Part shown: positions 25,752 through 34,815 of the stretch, in pieces
Position numbering within the stretch: position 1 is the stretch's first letter
Layout: the number at the start of each line of letters is the position of its first letter
NCBI GenBank assembly: GCA_965262785.1
Contig: OZ253559.1
Span: forward strand, 1,674,001 to 1,738,000
DNA: 64,000 nt
Direction: 5' to 3'
Source of the DNA: G965218495 sp965262785
Lineage (GTDB): Bacteria; Bacteroidota; Rhodothermia; Rhodothermales; Bin80
Notes under the pieces: model-generated
What the model was told of the DNA's origin: nothing
Seen by the model: only the letters and a program-made list of their open reading frames with translations
Databases searched by the model: none
Position numbers and translations under genes: made by a program

Positions 25752-28376
25752 ATGAGAAAAGGTAGCTGCTGGATTCTCTTCGCAATTGTTGCCGTGGTCG
25801 CAGGTGCGGAATCTGCTGTCGCGCAGGGCACGGCGACGTACAGGGTCACCTTCAACGCTACTTGGAGCGCACAGACGCATCCACAGGATTTTCCGCCTAA
25901 TCCGCATTTTTCCGGTCTCATTGGTGGGTCTCACAACACCAACGTGACGTTCTGGGAGCCCGGGCAGCTCGCCTCGCAGGGAATCAAGAGCATGTCAGAG
26001 CTGGGCCAAAAGGCTGCGCTGCGTGCCGAGGTTAACCAGGCCATAACGGACGGCCACGCCAATCGCGTTATTGATGGGGGTGGAATAGGAAATCCGCCTG
26101 GTGTAAGGACCATTGAGATAACGATGGATCCTTTTTGGCCTCTGGTAACCATCACCAGCATGATAGCGCCGAGTCCTGACTGGTTTGTGGGTACGCGCGG
26201 TCTGACGCTGATTCAAGACGGGTATTGGGTGGATACGCTTGAAGTCGACGCCATTGTCTACGACGCCGGGACTGACAGCGGCGTGACTTTCACTTCACCC
26301 AACAGCCCTACAAACCCGGCGGAAAACATCGCACGCATTGAAACGGGTCCATTTCTGGTTTCCGGCGCGGTAAAGCCCGTTGGTACGTTTAAGTTCGAGC
26401 TCGTAAGCGTGGACATCCCCAGTTCAGGCTACTACAGCACGAGCGGCACGGAAATTCTGGACGAAGGCGGCAGTCCCATTGTCATGAAGGGTATCGGGCT
26501 TGGCGGCTGGTTCGTGCCCGAGGGCTACATGTTCCACATCGCGACGCCCGGCCGGCCGGATGGACCAACAGCAATTCGCGACCAGATTGTGGATCTTATC
26601 GGCGAAAATAACACCAGCGAGTTCTACCGGCTCTTCAGAGAAAACTTTGTTGCTGAGAAGGACATAGAGGCTATCAAGCAGTGGGGCTTTGATCATATAC
26701 GGCTTCCGTTTCACTATCGCGACTACTATGATCCTGACACGGACTCCTTTAAGGAAGATGGCTTTGACTTTCTGGACACATTTCTGGGTTGGTGTCGCAC
26801 GCACGATGTGCGGGTCATTCTGGATATGCATGCGGCACCAGGGGCCCAAAGTGACGGTGGCATTGCGGATAGCGACGGCGAAGCGCGCCTATGGACGGAA
26901 AAAGAGACCTACTGGCCGCAGGCTATCAAGATCTGGAGGGAGATCGCACGTCGCTATGCCGCAGATCCTCTCATCATCGGCTATGACTTCATCAATGAGC
27001 CGGTGACGCCAGACTCCGATCCGAGGGTAGAGTCAAAGGACTTGCGGACGCTGTATGAAGAGATCATCAAGGCGGTGCGTCCCATCGATCCCAACCACCT
27101 GTTCTTTATTGAGGGCAACTACTTCGCAACCACCTTTGGCGATTTGGAGCCGCACCTGGGTGAGAAGACGGTCTACGCCTTTCATAAGTACTGGAATGGC
27201 ATCGGCCAAAACTCCATCCAATACCTTCTGGATCTCCGCGCACGCCAAAATACTCCGCTATGGCTGGGCGAGACGGGCGAAAACTCAAACCCCTGGTTCC
27301 ATGCAGTCACGAGGCTCATGGACGCGAACCAGATTGGTATGAATTGGTGGACACACAAGAAAATCGAAACTACCACGAGCCCGCTTTCAGCCCCCTTTGC
27401 GCCTGGGTATGAGGATGTCATCAAGTATTGGCGCGGTGAAGCTCCCCAGCCCAGCCTCGAGTTTGCCCGCGACGCGCTTTTTGCCATGGCGCGCGGGCTG
27501 GACTTGGACTCATGCAGGGTAAACCGCGGGCTGCTGGAGTCGCTGGTAAACCCAGACTTTGGTACCGCACGCATTCCAATCAAGTCCCACACGATTCCGG
27601 GCGTGATTGCTGCAGCCGATTATGACATTGGCAACGAGGGCGTAACGTATCACGATGTAGACGTAATGGCGACGTCAGGTTCTCCCGGTGGTGGCAACAG
27701 TGGTACCAAATACCGCAATGACGGGGTAGACATTGAAGTATCAGCGGACACCTCGGGCATCGGGTACAACGTAGGTTGGACTCAGCGACTGGAGTGGCTC
27801 ACGTACACGGTGGACGTGGCGGAGAACGACGACTATGACATTGACGTCCGCGTAGCCAGTGCGTCCGATGGAGGCGCGCTTCGCTTGTTGTGGGACGACC
27901 AAGCGTTGCACACCGGGGACATCGAAGTCGGAAATACCGGAGGCTGGCAGTCCTGGCAGACCCGTACGGTGTCGAACGTCTCTTTGACTTCAGGCAGTCA
28001 CATCCTCAAGGTCCTGATCACTCAAAAGGATGTCAACTTAAACACACTGCAATTTCGCAAAACCAGTCCTACGAATGTGGAAGGGGGGAGTGAAGTACCC
28101 GATGCTCCCGAGTTGCAGTCGGTCTATCCGAATCCATTCAGCGAGGTCGTCAACATAGATTTTGTGTCTACGGGCCAGGCTCAGGTCACTGCTGCCCTAT
28201 ACGACGTGTTAGGTCGACGTGTTTTCGTGGGGCTGCCGGAAGTCGTAAGCGTTGGCGCCAACACGTTAAAGATCCAGCCTAACGTAGTGCCCGGCATCTA
28301 TATGCTGCGACTTACTGTGGACGGTCGCGGCGAGGGGACGCACCAATTCACTCGAAGCGTGGTGGTGATGCGCTAG
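25752..28376 (+). CDS. Secreted multidomain glycoside hydrolase: Spondin_N, GH5, CBM6, T9SS C-terminal domain
   Basis: 874 residues. A signal peptide (about 1-25, ending AVAQG) is followed by a Spondin_N domain (about 28-220; TYRVTFNATWSAQTHP, NTNVTFWEPGQLASQGIKSM, SMIAPSPDWFVG). A GH5 catalytic barrel (about 235-575) comes next. It has the start GGWFVPEGYM, LPFHYRDYY, the acid/base Glu in YDFINEPVTP and the nucleophile Glu in LWLGETGENS. A CBM6-like beta-sandwich (about 620-765; WTQRLEWLTYTVDVAENDDY, GSHILKVLI) follows. The last roughly 80 residues are a type IX secretion sorting domain (VYPNPFSEVVNIDF, LYDVLGRRV). It probably cleaves beta-glucan or cellulose outside the cell; exact specificity is unknown. 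Confidence 0.9.
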   Translation: MRKGSCWILFAIVAVVAGAESAVAQGTATYRVTFNATWSAQTHPQDFPPNPHFSGLIGGSHNTNVTFWEPGQLASQGIKSMSELGQKAALRAEVNQAITDGHANRVIDGGGIGNPPGVRTIEITMDPFWPLVTITSMIAPSPDWFVGTRGLTLIQDGYWVDTLEVDAIVYDAGTDSGVTFTSPNSPTNPAENIARIETGPFLVSGAVKPVGTFKFELVSVDIPSSGYYSTSGTEILDEGGSPIVMKGIGLGGWFVPEGYMFHIATPGRPDGPTAIRDQIVDLIGENNTSEFYRLFRENFVAEKDIEAIKQWGFDHIRLPFHYRDYYDPDTDSFKEDGFDFLDTFLGWCRTHDVRVILDMHAAPGAQSDGGIADSDGEARLWTEKETYWPQAIKIWREIARRYAADPLIIGYDFINEPVTPDSDPRVESKDLRTLYEEIIKAVRPIDPNHLFFIEGNYFATTFGDLEPHLGEKTVYAFHKYWNGIGQNSIQYLLDLRARQNTPLWLGETGENSNPWFHAVTRLMDANQIGMNWWTHKKIETTTSPLSAPFAPGYEDVIKYWRGEAPQPSLEFARDALFAMARGLDLDSCRVNRGLLESLVNPDFGTARIPIKSHTIPGVIAAADYDIGNEGVTYHDVDVMATSGSPGGGNSGTKYRNDGVDIEVSADTSGIGYNVGWTQRLEWLTYTVDVAENDDYDIDVRVASASDGGALRLLWDDQALHTGDIEVGNTGGWQSWQTRTVSNVSLTSGSHILKVLITQKDVNLNTLQFRKTSPTNVEGGSEVPDAPELQSVYPNPFSEVVNIDFVSTGQAQVTAALYDVLGRRVFVGLPEVVSVGANTLKIQPNVVPGIYMLRLTVDGRGEGTHQFTRSVVVMR

Positions 28377-28902
28377 CAGGGCCCTACGTCTTCTGGAACC
28401 TATGTTGGGCTATCGGGGCAGCTGCGCTACTTTTCTTTCGGTGGTTTGCCCAAGTCGGCAGCATGAGCATCGGGCGGCCGTGAGCTGGTTCTGCACCTCA
28501 GAGTAATTGCATGCATTTCCAAGAGTAATAGCTCGGCAGCTCTGGCTTTGGAATCCGACATCATGCACACAGGATGCTAGTGCACTCTGCTCTGGACATT
28601 GCCGTGTACCCGAGACCTTTAGCGTCCAGACTGTCACTGCGGACCATTACGACCTTCTTGATTTACCGCAAGTTGATCCTGATTCGGATTGGGACTGCTC
28701 GAAACACTCTAAGTCTGAGCGGAGGATACGAGATGTGCTCGGGCAGTCATGGCCGACAGGCCCTAACCAGTGCCTGCCCGAAAATACTTTAAGTCTTTAC
28801 ACAACAACCAGTTATATCTACCTATTGGCGGTGAATATGAGGGACATATAGCCGATTTGGACGTTTAAGGGCACAGAACGGCTCACATTCGCCAAGAAAG
28901 CC
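28377..28902. other. Gap between the glycoside hydrolase and the insertion sequence
   Basis: 526 bases without a recognisable gene. An imperfect hairpin (TCGGGCAG / CTGCCCGA, 28740-28787) is present. Part of this stretch should belong to the left end of the insertion sequence. Confidence 0.4.
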
Positions 28903-30451
28903 ATGCGCAAGATTGTCCCGGAGTGCCGTGCACTCGACAGTACGCCGATTGAGGAGATTGCCATAGACCCGAGAATGCGCGACGACATGAGTGCGGTGCT
29001 CAAGGGTCTGCAGAGCGTCTACTGCAAGGCGGAATCGCGTGCGGCCTTGTTCACGATTCTCAAGACGCATTTTCAGCCGGGAACGCGCAGAGACGTGGGG
29101 CGACCGGGGTTGGATCTATGGCGACTCATCGTGTTTGCGATTGTGAAGCAGTGCCTGGATCTGGACTACGATGCTTTGTTGTACCGGGCGAACAACGATC
29201 TTTTGCTGCGGGAGCTGTTGGGGCATGGCGAGGCTGGGTTTGATGCGGTGAAGTACAGCAGACAGCGACTGGTGGACAACGTGCAGCTTTTGACGCCGAA
29301 ACTGATCGAAGAGGTGATCCATTTGATCGTGCGGACGGGGCACGAGGTGGCTGGCAAAAAGCCTGGAGCCGCGCTACGCGGTCGCTGCGATTCCAGGGTG
29401 GTTAAGACGCATGTGCACTATCCCACCGATGTGAGCCTGTGCTGGGATGCGGTTCGGGGTCTGATACGTGTGAGTGCACGGGCGGCTACGGCATTCGCTC
29501 TTCCGGGCTGGCGCAAGCATGCGGATCGCACGAGGAAGGTGCACCAGGCCTTCAGCCGGGTGCGGACGGCCCCGCGCTACCGGCAGAATCCGAAGGGAGT
29601 GAAGGCGTACTTGCGCCGGTGCACGCAGAATACAGCGCATGCCCGGACGCTGTTGGACGCCTTGGCCCAGGAAGAAGAATCGGCGGCGGCGCAAGCGGAG
29701 ATCACGTATTACCTGCGCTACGTGGACTTGCTGGTGGATCAAATCAGGCGTCGCATCCTGTTGGGCGAGAAGATTCCGCATGCGGAGAAGGTGTTTTCCA
29801 TCCACAAGCCACATACGCGGTGGATCAGCAAAGGCAAGGCGGGGGTGCTGGCGGAGCTGGGCCTTCCGGTTGCAGTGGTAGAAGATGAGTACCAGTTCAT
29901 CTTGGCTTATCACATCCTGTGGGACACGTCGGATGTAGAGGTGGCGGTACCGATCATAGAGGCGGTGCAGGCAGCTTTTCCAGAATTCAATACGTGCAGC
30001 TTTGACCGGGGCTTTCACAGTATGAAGAATCGAGAGGCATTGGATACGCGGCTGGCGGTCAATGCGCTTCCGAAGAAGGGCAAGCTTTCTCTGGTGGAGC
30101 GAGCGCGGGAGCGCGCGCCTGCGTTCAAGGCAGCGCGGCAGCAGCATCCGGCCGTCGAATCGTGTCTGGCCAATTTCGGACTTCGCGGCGGTGCGCTGGT
30201 GCGGGAGAAGAGTCCAGAGAACTTCGCGCTGATGGTGAGCCTGTCGGTGCTGGCGGTCAACGTGCACCGGCTGGGCTGCCTGGTGCGCGACCAGGAACGG
30301 GCACGCATAAGGCGTCGGCGAAAGCGCGCAGCGTAGGCTCGCTACCACCTCGCAGAAAGGCCCCCAATTCGTGGCCCTGCACAGGGCACAAGGGACACGT
30401 ATGCCCTCCCGATAGGAATACAACGCCATTGGGGCCGCAAACTGCCCGTGC
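28737..30451 (+). mobile_element. ISNCY-type insertion sequence (ends tentative)
   Basis: The transposase gene at 28903-30336 defines the element. A candidate terminal inverted repeat is GCTCGGGCAGT (28737-28747) against its inverted partner at 30441-30451, with 10 of 11 bases matching, giving about 1.7 kb. With such short arms the match could be chance, and no target-site duplication was recognised. Confidence 0.35.
28903..30336 (+). CDS. ISNCY family transposase
   Basis: A DDE transposase of 477 residues. The N-terminus holds a DNA-binding region (MDxS-like, RPGLDLWRLIVFAIVKQCLD). The catalytic core shows the family feature of an Asp followed by xxVVKTHVHYPTDVSLCWD, then SFDRGFHSMKNREALD carrying the second Asp, and a later Glu in AVESCLANFGLRGG. 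The basic C-terminus (RIRRRRKRAA) is typical. The frame is intact over the normal length, so the element could be active. Base composition resembles the surroundings. Confidence 0.85.
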   Translation: MRKIVPECRALDSTPIEEIAIDPRMRDDMSAVLKGLQSVYCKAESRAALFTILKTHFQPGTRRDVGRPGLDLWRLIVFAIVKQCLDLDYDALLYRANNDLLLRELLGHGEAGFDAVKYSRQRLVDNVQLLTPKLIEEVIHLIVRTGHEVAGKKPGAALRGRCDSRVVKTHVHYPTDVSLCWDAVRGLIRVSARAATAFALPGWRKHADRTRKVHQAFSRVRTAPRYRQNPKGVKAYLRRCTQNTAHARTLLDALAQEEESAAAQAEITYYLRYVDLLVDQIRRRILLGEKIPHAEKVFSIHKPHTRWISKGKAGVLAELGLPVAVVEDEYQFILAYHILWDTSDVEVAVPIIEAVQAAFPEFNTCSFDRGFHSMKNREALDTRLAVNALPKKGKLSLVERARERAPAFKAARQQHPAVESCLANFGLRGGALVREKSPENFALMVSLSVLAVNVHRLGCLVRDQERARIRRRRKRAA

Positions 30452-31065
30452 GCGAACGCAAGAGACGCCAGTCTGGCCGAAACACTCGAAGCGGACCGTG
30501 AACGAACTCAAAAAACGACTGCACCTACGCGCCCTACGCCCGGCAAAGGGGGTTTTCGGTCAATCACTAACCAGGACGATTGCTTTTTTATGGAAGCGAA
30601 GCGGGGGAGCAATTTGCCACGGACAGCTGAGGAAGCTTCCCTAGCGCGCCGGCATACAGACCGTCGCGGTTTAATGGTGCACGGACGGCGGCATGCATGG
30701 AATTGAGCAGTGTATTTTTCCAATAATCTGGCCTTGAGCTTCCCACCATCCTTGTTGGCCACCGTTTTGGCAAATTCTGCGATGTGGGCGCTCCGGAAAT
30801 GGAGAAGTACACATTCCCTTAGCGTGAAAACGCGAATGCTCGCCTACCGATTGGTCCTCTATCCAATTCACACACGATCACAGGCGACCCTCGCCGGCAA
30901 CTGAATCCAGCGTAGTGGTGCTTCACGGAAATGGATCAAAGTCCTGGGCACTGACAGGCAACCCACAAGCCCCGCGCCTGCATGCGGCATCAGACTCACA
31001 GACTTCGACGCCGTACGAAGTGCGCCCCGGCAAAAGAGTTTGACGCAGACACAACAGTCTCGTCG
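30337..31065. other. Gene-poor gap after the insertion sequence
   Basis: About 730 bases. The first roughly 115 may be the right end of the insertion sequence. The rest has only short overlapping frames on both strands with no motif I can name. Confidence 0.45.
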
Positions 31066-32478
31066 CTAAACTATTTCTTCAGGATCAGTAGCGGGCACTT
31101 GCCCCCTAAAACCACGTAGCCCGCGCCAGGCCCGGATCATGCGCGTAGGTGCGCGCTGCACGTACCACTGGTCTGCAGCCCGGCGTACGCCCAAGGCGTA
31201 GGTCGGGTACGGATGGATAGTATCCGAAATCTGCCGGAGGGTCAGTCCATGGCGATACGCAAGCGCAAACTCACAGAGCAGCTCGCCAGCCGCATGCCCC
31301 AAGATGGTGGCGCCAAGGATCTTGCCAGTTCGCGGCTTGCTCAGGACCTTTATTGTGCCGCACGGCCGCTCATCGACGATTGCACGGTCAAGCCGGTCAT
31401 AGGGAAACCGGTAGACCTGGTACCGAATGCCCTTGCGTAAGAGTACTGCTTCGGTCATGCCGACGTGCGCAAGCTCAGGATCGGTGAAAAGAACGCTCGG
31501 TATGCCACTGGTGTCAATGCTTAGCGGAAATTTCAGGAGCGCATTGGCAGCGGCCACCTTCGCCATGTGCTCGCCTGCATGGGTAAACTGGTAGCGTCCT
31601 GTGACGTCGCCCACGGCATAAATGTGGCGCACGTTGGTCCTGCACCGCCGGTTCACCGGCACGCCCCGATACGTGTACTTCACGCCGGCGGCCTTAAGGC
31701 CCAGCTTCTGCACTGCAGGCCGTTTGCCCGTGACCACCAAGAGCGCGTCCACGTGCCAATTGGCATGCTCCGTGCTGACTGAAATGTGTTGGCGTTCTTC
31801 CGATACATGCGTAACAGCAGTCCCCGGATTGACCTGGACACCATCCTGCTCAAGCTGCGCCTGAAGCATCTGCACAAGCTCTTTGTCAGCACCCGGCAGA
31901 ATTTGAGCTTGTGCTTCCCAGAGTATTGCGGTGCTACCCAGTCGGGCAAAAGCCTGCGCCAACTCTACGCCGGCGAATCCGCCACCAAGGATTCCCAGGC
32001 AGGCAGGCAGGTCGGTGATTTCAAAGATGGTATCCGTGGTGTGATACGAAACTGCATCCAAGCCCTTCACGGGCGGCATGCGCGGTGTAGCACCAGTCGC
32101 GATAGTAAAGTAGCGGCTGGTGACATGCTGGCTCTTGCTACCGGCGGTGATTTCCACCGCATTCCTATTTAAGAACCGCGCCGTACCACGCTGCACGGTA
32201 ACGCCTGCGCGTTCAAAGACTTCTGGTGCATCGGCGTCTTCAAAAATGCGCTGGCGTACGGCGCGTACGTCGGCCATGACCTGTGCAAAGTCCGTTCTTC
32301 TGGCATGGGCCGCACGGAGCAATGCTTTGCTCGGAATACAGCCGGTCCAGGTGCAGTCGCCACCGAGCCGATTCTGCTCCACGAGAAGGGTTTTTGCGCC
32401 CAGACGCGTAGCGATAGCACTCATCGTAAGCCCTGCTGCCCCGCCGCCCAGCACGATCATGTCGAAATCGTATCGCAA
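31066..32478 (-). CDS. FAD-dependent pyridine nucleotide-disulfide oxidoreductase (MerA/Lpd-like)
   Basis: A 470-residue flavoprotein. The N-terminal FAD loop VLGGGAAGLTMSAIATRLG is followed by the redox-active pair in GGDCTWTGCIPSKAL (Cys42 and Cys47). An NAD(P)H loop (LGILGGGFAGVELAQAFARL), a second FAD motif (RHIYAVGDVTG) and the C-terminal dimer domain with HPYPTY follow. The GDCTWTGCIPSK form is common in proteins annotated as mercuric reductase in cyanobacteria and Bacteroidota. The C-terminal Cys pair that MerA needs for Hg(II) is not present, so mercury reduction is doubtful. It lies 5 bases after the DUF5916 gene. Confidence 0.87.
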   Translation of the reverse strand: MRYDFDMIVLGGGAAGLTMSAIATRLGAKTLLVEQNRLGGDCTWTGCIPSKALLRAAHARRTDFAQVMADVRAVRQRIFEDADAPEVFERAGVTVQRGTARFLNRNAVEITAGSKSQHVTSRYFTIATGATPRMPPVKGLDAVSYHTTDTIFEITDLPACLGILGGGFAGVELAQAFARLGSTAILWEAQAQILPGADKELVQMLQAQLEQDGVQVNPGTAVTHVSEERQHISVSTEHANWHVDALLVVTGKRPAVQKLGLKAAGVKYTYRGVPVNRRCRTNVRHIYAVGDVTGRYQFTHAGEHMAKVAAANALLKFPLSIDTSGIPSVLFTDPELAHVGMTEAVLLRKGIRYQVYRFPYDRLDRAIVDERPCGTIKVLSKPRTGKILGATILGHAAGELLCEFALAYRHGLTLRQISDTIHPYPTYALGVRRAADQWYVQRAPTRMIRAWRGLRGFRGQVPATDPEEIV

Positions 32479-32483
32479 AGCGC

Positions 32484-34676
32484 CTACCGTTGGAAGGTGT
32501 ACGTGTACTTGAGTAGTAGAGCTTCGCTGTCGGGCGGCACGCCATGGCGCTCGGTGTATCCACTAGTATTGTAGACTATCCACAGGTCGTTGCCTTCGCG
32601 AAAGTTGTATCGAAAGCGCACATTGGCGCTGATACTGTGCGCAGCGCTGTTGTACTGGATAAAGGCGTTTGTCGACACCTCCGTGTTTAGGGCAGTGCCA
32701 ATGCGAAGTCGCGCCAGGTGGGCGTCAAATCGCTCGCCGCGGTCCGGGAAGCGGATGCGCGTATATCGGTACGAACTGGCCAACTCAAGGTGACGTGAGA
32801 CGTACCAGACAGGCGAAGCGCCAACTGATAGCTCTGAGCCGTCGAAAAAGGTGCCGGCTATGATCTCCGGGCGCAGCTGCACGAGGTTAGTGTGAGAGAC
32901 GTGGTACGTGGCCTTGGCCTGGAAAAACGCGTAGCGGCCCTCAGGAATGTACGCCTCATCAGACAAGGCAAACGGGTGTTCCAGGTCTTCGAGCAACACC
33001 TTGAATGCTACCGTGCCCCCGGAGCCATTCTTGGCGGCGAAGTCCCATTCCGGGCCGGCCTCCGCAGACTCAACGGCTCCGCTGGCATTGCGAACAAACG
33101 CGAATCCCTGCAGGGCAAGTCGGTGCCAGATCAGGCGGGACGACTCAGACATGAGCCAAGTATAAGATACCCCGTCGTCCAGGAGCGTGAAGTTATTGCG
33201 CTGCGTGAACCCGGCGCCTGGATCATAGAGTCGCCCTGCCCAGGCCACTGTCGACCGGTATCCCCAACCGGAACGGCGCCGGCGTTCAAGCTCGATGGTA
33301 AAGCGACCATTGTTCAGGCCATTGACATCGCTTGCCAGCCTGTCGTCGAATGACTGGGCCCACTGCATGGCCAGGTAGTCATCTCCCCGCAAGCGGGCTA
33401 CTGCATCAAACCCGTAGGCGAGATTGTACCGGCCATCAGGTCCGAGGCGGCTGGTAGCCATTGCACCGGCATACGAGAATTCATTCCATACCCGGCGGCG
33501 CAAGCGCAGTACGCCGAAATTTTCGGAAGGAAGATCGCCGCTTCTCCGGGTCTGCATATTCAGCAGGCCTACATCCCACAGTCCGGTGCGGCCAACCAGG
33601 CGCGTTCCGCCCAACAGGGGCACGGGTGTGCCGTCTTCCGTCAGCCCGATGCGCCGACTGTGGAAGAGACGGCTTAGCCGGCCTACGCGGAAGTCAAAGA
33701 TTCCAGATCGCTCCTGGAAGAACTGGCGCTTTTCCGGGTAGAACAGGGAAAACCGTGTCAGGTTGACCTGCTGGTCATCGGCCTCAGCCTGCGCAAAGTC
33801 AGTAGCGACGGTCACATCCAACGTGAGGTTGTCTGTCAGTCCATACTTGACATCGAACCCGCCATCATACGTAGTCTCCAGAGCCGACGTACTATCCCGC
33901 ACGCGGTCCAGCCCACCTAACCCGTAACTAGTGACGTACAGTGGCCTTTTGGAGCGAAGCCCACGTAGGAGTATCTTCTGTGCCTGGGAAGGCTTGAGGA
34001 ATGCCCAATTGTTTACGGCGGCCACCGCAGGAAATACCACGCGTTCGGTCTTCCTGGCGATCTTTCGCTGCAGCGTGATGCCCATGATTACACCTCTTTC
34101 TTCTTCCTGAAACCTCAGGCTCGATATGGGCACGCGGATCTCTGCAAACCAGCCTTCAGTATTGACCGTGGTCTCCACATCCCAGTAGGTGTTGAAGTCG
34201 CCGTTGATCCAGCCGCCGCTCCGGATTCCGCCACCGCTGGCGTCATTGAATATCAGGGCGTCCTTGCGGATGCCGGCGGGCGTAGTAGTGAAGAGCAGTG
34301 CGGTTTCGTTGTCATTGAAGGTGTCGAGGAGAATCTCAAAATGGTCATCGCCGCTAAGGCGGTCCCGATAAAGCGTGTTGGCGCGGATGCCATCAGGGTT
34401 GCGGTCATAGGCCCGAAGTGCGAAGTAGACATGATCGTCATCGTACGCCACCAGAAACTCTGTCTTTTCTGTCACAGGAGCCCCGTTGTCGGGTTCATAC
34501 TGCGTGGGGATCCATGGCGAAACGGCTTGCCACGCAAGTTCATCGCTCATGCCATCAATGCGAATCTCACCGGTAAGCTTTGGGATGACAATGGGAGTGC
34601 CTTTCTGGCCAGACGCGGCACCTACCGCAAGGCACAGGAGAATAGGGAGCGGAAGGCGGCGAAGCAGAAAACGCAT
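32484..34676 (-). CDS. DUF5916 outer-membrane-type protein with CBM9-like domain
   Basis: 730 residues from MRFLLRRLPLPILLCLAVGA (ATG 34674-34676), with signal peptidase site after ASGQ. The N-terminal part (about 25-220) is a CBM9-like beta-sandwich: IRIDGMSDELAWQAV, TEFLVAYDDDHVYFALRAYD and GWFAEIRVPISSLRF. The rest is the DUF5916 region, rich in alternating aromatic and polar strands (VDLTRFSLFYPEKRQFFQER-like) that resemble an outer-membrane beta-barrel, ending in a final strand YTYTFQR. Proteins of this kind are common in Bacteroidota and often lie near peptidase or redox genes. Substrate unknown. The longer frame to 34796 is not used because it lacks homology and precedes the signal peptide. 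Confidence 0.86.
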   Translation of the reverse strand: MRFLLRRLPLPILLCLAVGAASGQKGTPIVIPKLTGEIRIDGMSDELAWQAVSPWIPTQYEPDNGAPVTEKTEFLVAYDDDHVYFALRAYDRNPDGIRANTLYRDRLSGDDHFEILLDTFNDNETALLFTTTPAGIRKDALIFNDASGGGIRSGGWINGDFNTYWDVETTVNTEGWFAEIRVPISSLRFQEEERGVIMGITLQRKIARKTERVVFPAVAAVNNWAFLKPSQAQKILLRGLRSKRPLYVTSYGLGGLDRVRDSTSALETTYDGGFDVKYGLTDNLTLDVTVATDFAQAEADDQQVNLTRFSLFYPEKRQFFQERSGIFDFRVGRLSRLFHSRRIGLTEDGTPVPLLGGTRLVGRTGLWDVGLLNMQTRRSGDLPSENFGVLRLRRRVWNEFSYAGAMATSRLGPDGRYNLAYGFDAVARLRGDDYLAMQWAQSFDDRLASDVNGLNNGRFTIELERRRRSGWGYRSTVAWAGRLYDPGAGFTQRNNFTLLDDGVSYTWLMSESSRLIWHRLALQGFAFVRNASGAVESAEAGPEWDFAAKNGSGGTVAFKVLLEDLEHPFALSDEAYIPEGRYAFFQAKATYHVSHTNLVQLRPEIIAGTFFDGSELSVGASPVWYVSRHLELASSYRYTRIRFPDRGERFDAHLARLRIGTALNTEVSTNAFIQYNSAAHSISANVRFRYNFREGNDLWIVYNTSGYTERHGVPPDSEALLLKYTYTFQR

Positions 34677-34815
34677 AGTACCGATGAAACGCTGTATGGC
34701 CCGACAGGCAGCGCCGAGCTCAAAATACTTCGTTGCTGCCTTAGCGTGGCGTGTAAAGGGTACGCAAGAACGACGAGTGCAACCTTGGCGTACCACCGTT
34801 GAGCTTTCGTGACCG

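Noticed and set aside
28740..28787. A terminator for the GH5 gene
   Set aside because: The TCGGGCAG/CTGCCCGA stem has a 27-base loop, no T-run on the plus strand and lies over 360 bases beyond the stop.
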